Shown here piece after piece: positions 9,475 through 14,673 of a stretch of DNA of 14,673 nt. The notes beneath the pieces are model-generated. The model had not been told where the DNA came from. It worked only from the letters and a program-made list of their open reading frames with translations, and did no database searches. Position 1 is the first letter of the stretch, and each line of letters begins with the position of its first letter. The stretch comes from Temnopleurus reevesii (lineage: Eukaryota > Echinodermata > Echinoidea > Temnopleuroida > Temnopleuridae), in contig BQKZ01000044.1 of assembly GCA_036244855.1 (NCBI GenBank), positions 236,010 through 250,682 of the forward strand. Reading direction: 5' to 3'. The position numbers and the translations under genes are program-made.

Positions 9475-9619
9475 TTAGCAAACAATGCGGTAGGGCCGAT
9501 CAGGACGTTATTTCTCAAGCGGGGGATAATCTAGCAGGTCGCTAAGGTTGAGAACACCCGCTAGATTATCCCGCGCTTGAGAAATAACGTCCTGATTGCC
9601 CTACCGTATTGTTTGCTAA
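9475..9619. repeat. Long hairpin 2 (65-base arms), related to hairpin 1
   Basis: The left arm 9475-9539 pairs with 9556-9619, with about five differences including one single-base gap (GGGCCGATCA against GGGCAATCA), around a 16-base loop (9540-9555). The left arm starts TTAGCAAACAATGCGGTAGG and continues through ACGTTATTTCTCAAG. It aligns with the hairpin 1 arm from the outer CTTTA(A)GCAAA through AGGGCCGATCA to ACGTTAnnTCT. Hairpin 2 begins only 13 bases after hairpin 1 ends. The two therefore look like a diverged tandem pair. Their origin (mobile element or RNA locus) cannot be decided from this sequence. Confidence 0.75.
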
Positions 9620-10751
9620 TTAAAAGCTCCGTACTTTGGGATATGGGGGAAGATTTCTTCTATTCATTCCCATCTGCCAGTGTCTGATGCTTGATGACAA
9701 TCGGTGTTATTTTGCAGCACTCTTTCATTGTTCGACCCAGTTCTCCTATTCTTTCATCGTTCCAGGCCATTAGTTCCTTCCTTTATAACCCATTGATCAT
9801 TGCACGTAATTCGATTCTTTCTCCCTTCTTCTCCTTCTTATTTCCCTCCACAATCTACCCTTTCTTCATTTCAAGTTTTCAATGCAGTATATTTTCCATC
9901 AGAATATTGTATTTAATATCGGAATTGTCTTTCAGATTTTGAATAAATGGTAGATTATTGTACTGACACCTGGGTATGGGGCTGATACATGAATCTTACA
10001 CATTAAAAGAACTAAATGACAGTGATTTGTGATGAAAGGTTACGATCAAGGAAATAAATATCACAATATTATGAGCAACCGTCTTTGTGATGATCAATGA
10101 ATTGAATGTCAATGCGTGTGATATTACCAGTTTTGAGACGATTGAGATTGAGAAATTCAAATTTAAGAATAAAATGTAAACAGATCATTGCCAGTGACAT
10201 ATTAGATCAAACTCAAATCTCAACTTTTTTTTAAGCCGTATCCATGTGCCCAACAAAAATTACAATCGAAATTTCATCATTGCTAACATAATATTGAGGA
10301 ATCGAAATCGTGTTTATGTGTATAATACTACAACTCATTACGTACAATAAAAACCCTATCGAATTGGTTCAGTGATCACAGAGAAATGATGACGTCGGTG
10401 AAGCTCGTCCTTGCCACATTTTCCAATTGAACAATTGAACACAATAGACAATAATACGTCTCAGCTCCACATTTCTCCGTGATTACTTAAGTAAACACAT
10501 TAATCTTTAGCATAGTGCAGGTTATTAGTTAGAGTTTCATGCACATACAGCATATTAAGTAGATTTATTTACGATTTTTCAAAAAAGTTATTGCGAAAGT
10601 CTGATTGCAATTACGTAATGAATCGAATTTTTCTAAATTTCTAAAACGTATTTTCAATACTGTTTTACAAAAACAAATCTCAACAAAGACTAAAAACCTT
10701 TACATAATGAACATTTGCATGTCGAGGTAGTTTAAATGATTAAATCCAAGA

Positions 10752-10800
10752 GTATTGTCATATTAACCAGTCCAAGTTGGACTTATTAGTATGACAGTAC
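10752..10800. repeat. Compact hairpin
   Basis: 10752-10775 and 10777-10800 are complementary at 20 of 24 positions, and two of the four exceptions would be G-U pairs in RNA. The apex CCAAGTTGG leaves almost no loop, which argues against a microRNA precursor. Nothing else marks the site. Confidence 0.5.
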
Positions 10801-11211
10801 GGTTATTTTTTAATCTGTAAAGTAAAAGTTTGGTTTTAATGAAGAATAAAGCATACACAATTATATCTTAGGTCCGGGGTTACGGTCCCCCAAAACTACA
10901 GCCAGACTTTTGCTATCATAACTTTAAAAGAAGTTGATTAATGAAACTGTAATTCTAAGGTGTGAAACAACAAACTGAATTTTCAGAAAATTTCATTTGA
11001 TATCGCATTAGTGGTTACTGAGGAACGAGAATAAAGGACTGCTTCAGTAGTCCCTTCCCTAGCTTCCAGTGCCAAGTTTTCTCGAAAATATTTTCCTTTA
11101 CTATATTGTTTTTAGGATATGATCGGGAAATAAAAGCAATACCGAAAATGCACGCATTTCTAGCAATTTTCTAATTCGTCAGCTTTCGTCCGCATCGACT
11201 CGCATAGGTGA

Positions 11212-11224
11212 GGGGGGGGGGGGG
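11212..11224 (+). repeat. Poly-G run
   Basis: Thirteen consecutive G, about 220 bases downstream of the candidate 3' end of the SLC5-like gene. No other structure is seen around it. Confidence 0.95.
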
Positions 11225-11438
11225 TTACATTCCACTTTTGGCGACCATAACTTCGTAGAAACAGAAGCGTAATTACTCAATTTTCATTTAACTTTCTGAA
11301 TACTATAGAGAAATACCATGGCGTAAATTTTAATGCTATATTCATTAATGAATGGTACACGCCATAAATAAAAAATTAGTTAGTTAAGTTACATTTTTAA
11401 TGACATGTGGAATAAAAGAATGAATGGAACTGTGAAAG

Positions 11439-11444
11439 TTTATT
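11439..11444 (-). other. Candidate polyadenylation signal AATAAA of the SLC5-like gene
   Basis: TTTATT on the + strand reads AATAAA on the minus strand, about 203 bases past the TGA. I saw no closer canonical hexamer between it and the stop. The implied 3' UTR is about 11420-11646. In an AT-rich genome the hexamer also occurs by chance, so transcript 3' ends are needed to confirm it. Confidence 0.4.
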
Positions 11445-11646
11445 TATAAAATTCCTCTTGCAACCAAAGTCTAAAGCACATAAAATTTTGCAAACAAAAT
11501 GTATATACTGAACAGCAATTACAAAAACAGAGAAATATATTTAAAAAAAAAAATAATGCAAATGATAAGAACAAAATTACGTTATATCACGGAAATTGCT
11601 GGTACGTATACACATTGCGCATTATATATGTACTGTGAGTAATCTA

Positions 11647-11778
11647 TCAAAGATATTCAAAAGCAGGGTTTGTGTGTGTGCCTCTTTCTCCAACATATTT
11701 CCTTTCCTGATTTTCATCATAGCCTTCTCCTTGTTTCAAGCTTTCCTTCGTTACGATGTCCTTCAAGTCCAACTCTTC
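11647..11778 (-). CDS. SLC5-family transporter, terminal exon (C-terminus and stop)
   Basis: Terminal coding exon with an excellent acceptor: a long T-rich tract, then gtggactag at 11787-11779, phase 0. It encodes 43 residues and TGA (11649-11647), followed at once by an in-frame TAG. The product is highly charged (EELDLKDIVTKESLKQGEGY at its start) and ends THTNPAFEYL. An NPAF motif near the C-terminus is shared with SLC5A8-type transporters, which supports the branch assignment and shows that this is the natural end of the protein. The final residues E-Y-L resemble a class III PDZ ligand (acidic at -2, hydrophobic at 0), whereas human SLC5A8 ends in a class I type; this comparison is from memory. 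The four exons sum to 567 bases, exactly 188 codons plus stop, a strong internal check on the model. Confidence 0.88.
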   Translation of the reverse strand, partial: EELDLKDIVTKESLKQGEGYDENQERKYVGERGTHTNPAFEYL

Positions 11779-12019
11779 CTAGTCCACGGGAACAAAGAAA
11801 GGCATAAATAAAAGAAATGAAGTTATTTTCGCTAAATCAAAATATTCAGGACTGAGGGAAAATTAATATCTGTACCTCATATCCCCAGACTGTTTTAAAA
11901 CTCATCTATAGTGAGCTACGCTAAGAATCAGATGTTCGAATTTAATGTGGTGAAACCTATACTTTCGTGTTTAAGATTGTAAAAAAAAGTTAATTTTTCT
12001 TCTGAATGTTTCAGCCCCG

Positions 12020-12136
12020 GTCACATAGAACCCCGGAAGCAACACAATTCACCCCGACTCGTTGTAGAGGCAGTTAACTGTGAATTAACAAAGAGTCGTG
12101 GTGAATCGTGTTGCTTCCGAGGTCCTAAAACGTGAC
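12020..12136. repeat. Hairpin-forming inverted repeat in the last intron
   Basis: The arm at 12020-12064 is complementary to 12089-12136. The core GGAAGCAACAC[A/G]ATTCACC is shared, with a few mismatches and a bulge of about 3 bases near the outer end. The 24-base loop contains the perfect palindrome CAGTTAACTG (12071-12080). Arms of 45-48 bases around a short loop fit a miniature foldback element. No target-site duplication is clear. It sits between the terminal exon and the preceding exon and does not touch the splice sites. Confidence 0.65.
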
Positions 12137-12343
12137 TATATTTTCTACTTAAAGAAAATGATGGATCAAAAATAGGAAGAAGGGGAAGGAAACGCGATTG
12201 TAGTTGCAATTCGGTTAAGGTGATATTCATGCACAAATCCTCATACACCAAATACATAGCAAAACATTTAATTGAAACCTTAGACCTTTTATGTTTGAAT
12301 CAACAAAATGGCTGCTCTATCGTAGAGTCAGTTTCATACTTAC

Positions 12344-12474
12344 CGCTTCATCTTTGAAATCCTTTCCCACCCCACAGCGGAGTGGTACCTTCCATTTCTC
12401 CGGTAGGCAACAGTACATCTTATCGACAATTGAACATATCAAACGGGGGTCCAATTTGCGTGGATCCTGAGGGT
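12344..12474 (-). CDS. SLC5-family transporter, internal exon (start of cytoplasmic tail)
   Basis: A 131-base exon between a ctatag acceptor (12480-12475) and a strong consensus donor GCG|GTAAGT (12343-12338). Two bases complete the split codon (G + AC, Asp), then 43 codons run to a codon boundary (phase 0). The product starts PQDPRKLDPRLI and continues with Cys- and Lys-rich sequence (MYCCLPEKWKVPLRCGVGKD). The Asp-Pro-Arg/Lys-x-Leu/Asn-Pro-x-Leu/Ile signature right after the last helix is typical of the SLC5A8/A12/A6 branch, so this is the membrane-proximal cytoplasmic tail. A second AG 8 bases into the exon (cag before GATCCACGC) is a competing acceptor. Using it would shift the frame to a stop within about 15 codons, so the upstream AG is chosen. 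The preceding intron is about 555 bases. Confidence 0.88.
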
Positions 12475-13029
12475 CTATAGAAATGAATAATCAAACGTTT
12501 CGCATCAATGAAATAAATCATTATTGAGGGGGACAAACGATTTGTTAAAAGACTTTCTCATCCGTACGGAGTGGGGGTTATTTGTCCTTTTACACAGGTT
12601 AATATATGGAGAAATGAATGGTAAATGCCGCCAAAGAGAAAAAAAAGCGAGTGAGGAGATAAGTATTACGATAACACTATACATAATCGGATCCAGCAGA
12701 GGTGTTATGGGGTGAGAGCCTCGTTCAATTTGCCAAAATGAACAAAAAAGTAATAATTTAGTGAGGACCTTTTTCTATTCATATTCATTTGTTATCTTGG
12801 CCTATCTAAAAATTTTGAAATCACATATGGTACCCGTTCAAGCAACATGATAATACCTTTTAATAACTTGATGAATTTTCTCTTAATACCACGGTAAATA
12901 TTAGGTAGGTCAAATACAGCATTCTCCCCAGCTGAGTATGTGATTAATGCATCTAAAGAAACTTAAGCACAAATCGGTCTTCATTATCAAATTATTCAAA
13001 TAGATAATACGTAATTTAAGACTGTTTAC

Positions 13030-13130
13030 CAGTTAACAAGCTGACAATATTAGCGATGATAACGGTGACAAGCCATGACGTCACTCCATAGTATGTATAG
13101 GAAAGCTTGTAGAAGTTCAGTAACGGAGAT
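13030..13130 (-). CDS. SLC5-family transporter, internal exon (last TM helix)
   Basis: A 101-base exon flanked by a tcctcag acceptor and a G|GTAAAC donor. It takes one base to complete the codon left by the upstream exon, codes for 33 whole residues and leaves one base (phase 1). The product starts SPLLNFYKLSY and runs into a hydrophobic helix (about residues 79-100 of the in-window protein) ending NIVSLLT. From memory of the family, human SLC5A8 has the same layout here: a Pro-Leu segment, an aromatic/SLSY-like entry, a helix, then a Ser-Leu-Ser/Thr exit to the cytoplasm. This should be the final transmembrane helix. The stretch is too short to stand out as an open frame. It was found by looking for the continuation of the 14155-13953 exon and confirmed because the phases match on both sides. 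The preceding intron is about 822 bases. Confidence 0.85.
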
Positions 13131-13599
13131 CTGAGGAGTTAAAAGTGGTTTGAAATAATTCATTTATAAAATAGCGCCGTCAACGAGCAAATTTAATTAA
13201 TGTAGACTCAGCATTTCGAAATTTTACCAAATAGCTTTAACAGCACATACTGTATTCTGTGATGATGCTTTAAAAAAATTTATTCCCTAGCACTATTTGT
13301 GTTTCAAATTTCCTTCTTATATAATGAATATTTCTCCAAATACAATTTTTTATTTTCGAAGATCTTCCATACGTTTACGAGCAACATAATCATAATCATT
13401 ATTTTCCCTAACTCTAACAATACATGATTTGTAATTCATATACAATTATAGAATACTTTTCTTACTAAAGATTACTGTCTGGCTCTCAAAAACAAAACAT
13501 CATCTGTACTTAGAATGAGGTTAACTGATTTTGATACAATTATCTAATTTTGATTTGAAATTACAAAATTTCAATCAAAACGGTGCCTATATTGTGTTC

Positions 13600-13921
13600 C
13601 CTTTGCTACGAAGTTTTTACAAAATATTGATCAAAGATATACAATGAAGCGCACTTTGAGGTAATCTGTTTTAATGTATTTATATATCTTAGTTTCAGAG
13701 TTATTTTTCTTTGTGTACTTTTATTTTCTATTTTACAATTGTTTTAATTCTGTATTTATTGACTTGTTCTACTCTTAATTTGTATTATATATGTATCTTA
13801 ATTGAAGTGTCATTTTACCTTGTATATTCTGCCAATGGCACGGCCCCAAAGTAAATCAGACTCTGTATATGTTTGGGGTTTTTTTTACCGTGTTGAAAAA
13901 AAAATCTATCTATCTATCTAT
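13600..13921 (+). repeat. Retrotransposon-like 3' tail ending in an ATCT run, inside an intron
   Basis: This T-rich stretch reads from a GAAGCGCACTTTGAGG-type segment (about 13647) through long AT-rich sequence to GTTGAAAAAAAAATCT, then four ATCT units (13904-13920). A 3' region ending in short tandem repeats such as ATCT is usual for non-LTR retrotransposons of the CR1/L2 type and for SINEs that borrow their tails. No reverse-transcriptase reading frame is present, so at most this is a truncated 3' end. It lies in the + direction, antisense to the host gene, in the intron between the exons at 14155-13953 and 13130-13030. The family is not identified and the 5' limit is approximate. Confidence 0.4.
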
Positions 13922-13952
13922 TAGATTAAGATCACGAATTTATTTATATTAC

Positions 13953-14155
13953 TCGTACGGAGGATCTGTCGTCAACTCCTCGTAGACAGTCGTCATCGTC
14001 GTCATGGGGTCGGTGGAGGAGTAGAACGTATCGTTGGAGGTCGGGCAGAGGTCGGCTGTTAGCGGGGGATCATCGGGTGGGTTCGGGTTAAGGAACGCTC
14101 CTACACCAAGCCAGAAGGAATATATCAGACCACAGAACACACCCGAGACAACACC
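13953..14155 (-). CDS. SLC5-family transporter, internal exon (penultimate TM helix and outer loop)
   Basis: First in-window exon of the minus-strand gene. It begins after a cag acceptor (14158-14156) preceded by a pyrimidine-rich stretch, in phase 0. Residues 1-22 (GVVSGVFCGLIYSFWLGVGA plus FL) form a hydrophobic helix matching the penultimate helix of SLC5A8-like Na+/monocarboxylate symporters. It is followed by an Asn/Pro turn and a Ser/Thr-rich loop with an N-D-T glycosylation sequon at residues 41-43. In SLC5A8 relatives this loop is extracellular and glycosylated. Two donors give the same phase: GA|GTAATA (exon end 13953, preferred by position-wise consensus) and CC|GTACGA (exon end 13959). 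Reading on without splicing hits TAA at 13951-13949, so a donor must lie just before it. About 197-203 bases. Earlier exons, with the catalytic Na+-site helices, lie beyond the window edge. The family call is confident; the substrate (lactate, short-chain fatty acids, vitamins, iodide) cannot be told. Confidence 0.85.
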
Positions 14156-14673
14156 CTGAAAAGCCAAGATTACACACAAATAAGAATAGATAGGAAACCA
14201 ACAATCGAGACATGCATCGTTTTGGTACCCATTAGGTTTTCAGAGACAGCAACTTGACATGTTAAACAGTATATCTAAGAGTAAAAATATGTTTCTATTA
14301 AAAAAGAAAAATACTTCAGCATCGAAAAGGGTATTAGTTTGATGGCAAGGATAGAACTGTTCTTGCAATGGTTTGATCTAAGAACTGTTCTTGTTGTCAA
14401 TATTCAACAAATGATATTTTACTTCTTGCAATATGCAAATTGACCCCTCACCTTTTTATCGTGCTTTGCACTAAAACTTATCAATGATTACTTGAGTCCC
14501 AGAAGATGAAAGAGATACAATCAATTTGGCAATACATTGCCTCCGACTTATATCAATCGTACGATTGACAGGAAACATTTTATGTTACGGGGGCCCCGGT
14601 AAATCAATTCATAACTGGTCCCCTATTAGGATCAGTACGGTTGTGTTCTACCGTTGCCCAAATAGAACCTGGG
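14156..14673 (-). other. Intron of the SLC5-like gene (5' part outside window)
   Basis: Between the acceptor at 14156-14158 and the window edge I searched the minus strand for the preceding exon, expected to end in the helix before GVVSG with a Phe/Pro-rich segment. I found no such coding stretch. It is read as intron of at least 518 bases with no recognisable repeat or RNA gene. Confidence 0.6.

Larger units (their letters stand above)
9620..11410. other. Intergenic sequence, no gene seen
   Basis: Contains an 83-codon T-rich frame (9691-9942) with low-complexity Phe/Ser/Ile content, judged chance; an imperfect inverted repeat with GTGATCACAGAGAAATG near 10370-10387 against 10471-10488; the compact hairpin at 10752-10800; and the poly-G run at 11212. 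It lies downstream of the SLC5-like gene's 3' end. Confidence 0.55.

Noticed and set aside
9338..9619. CRISPR array or microRNA cluster
   Set aside because: There are only two related units and no regular repeat-spacer spacing; the context is eukaryotic. Stems of 52-65 near-perfect pairs are longer than typical microRNA precursors.
9691..9942. 83-codon + strand frame rich in Phe, Ser and Ile
   Set aside because: T-rich low-complexity sequence without splice context or recognisable motif. A membrane protein was considered but nothing supports it.
12021..12257. 78-codon minus-strand frame within the last intron
   Set aside because: It overlaps the intronic hairpin and falls between two well-supported exons of the SLC5-like gene on the same strand.
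12467..12474. Alternative acceptor (cag before GATCCACGC) for the third exon
   Set aside because: It would put the exon in a frame that stops within about 15 codons and lose the conserved DPR-type tail.
1..14673. Bacterial-type operons, defence systems, phage or integrated virus
   Set aside because: No long frames, ribosome binding sites or clustered genes are present. The only confirmed gene is spliced and animal-type.

Overview
This is eukaryotic, intron-bearing, AT-rich genomic DNA. Simple repeats and short transposon-derived repeats are abundant: CT runs, poly-C runs, AAT and ATCT runs, and at least two terminal-inverted-repeat elements. A sodium/solute symporter gene split into short exons, together with this repeat mix, suggests a marine invertebrate. 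An echinoderm such as a sea urchin is my best guess, but that rests on general familiarity and no species-diagnostic sequence. No prokaryotic feature is present. Most open frames of 60-140 codons in this window are chance or repeat-derived.

One gene is well supported, on the minus strand at the right end. Four spliced coding exons, in transcript order 14155-13953, 13130-13030, 12474-12344 and 11778-11647, join in frame to give 188 residues and a stop. They encode the C-terminal part of an SLC5-family Na+-coupled solute transporter of the SLC5A8/SLC5A12/SLC5A6 (monocarboxylate/multivitamin) branch: a transmembrane helix, a glycosylatable Ser/Thr-rich outer loop, the last transmembrane helix, and a cytoplasmic tail with an NPAF motif. 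A polyadenylation hexamer lies about 200 bases past the stop. The upstream exons are outside the window. Intron interiors carry a hairpin element (12020-12136) and a retrotransposon-like 3' tail ending in ATCT repeats (about 13600-13921).

The remaining 11.4 kb holds no gene I can support. From left to right: unremarkable DNA with poly-C and CT runs (1-1560); a TTAA-flanked miniature element (1617-2075) inserted in one of two adjacent copies of the same flank, the other copy being its empty site, with a single N between them; unique-looking sequence (2213-2940); a GC-block tandem array (about 2990-3957); a large modular repeat with direct copies at 4.4-5.9 kb and inverted copies at 6.9-7.7 kb, hosting a second, TA-flanked miniature element (4953-5253) and a SINE/LINE-like fragment (6038-6240); a long CT run (7919-7990); mostly unremarkable DNA (7991-9320); two related tandem hairpins (9338-9461 and 9475-9619); and unremarkable DNA up to the transporter 3' end.

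I found no new multi-gene system. The most interesting signals are the side-by-side filled and empty TTAA site, which may be two haplotypes joined by the assembler; the pair of related hairpins whose differences are matched in both arms; and the modular inverted repeat, whose architecture recalls foldback elements.
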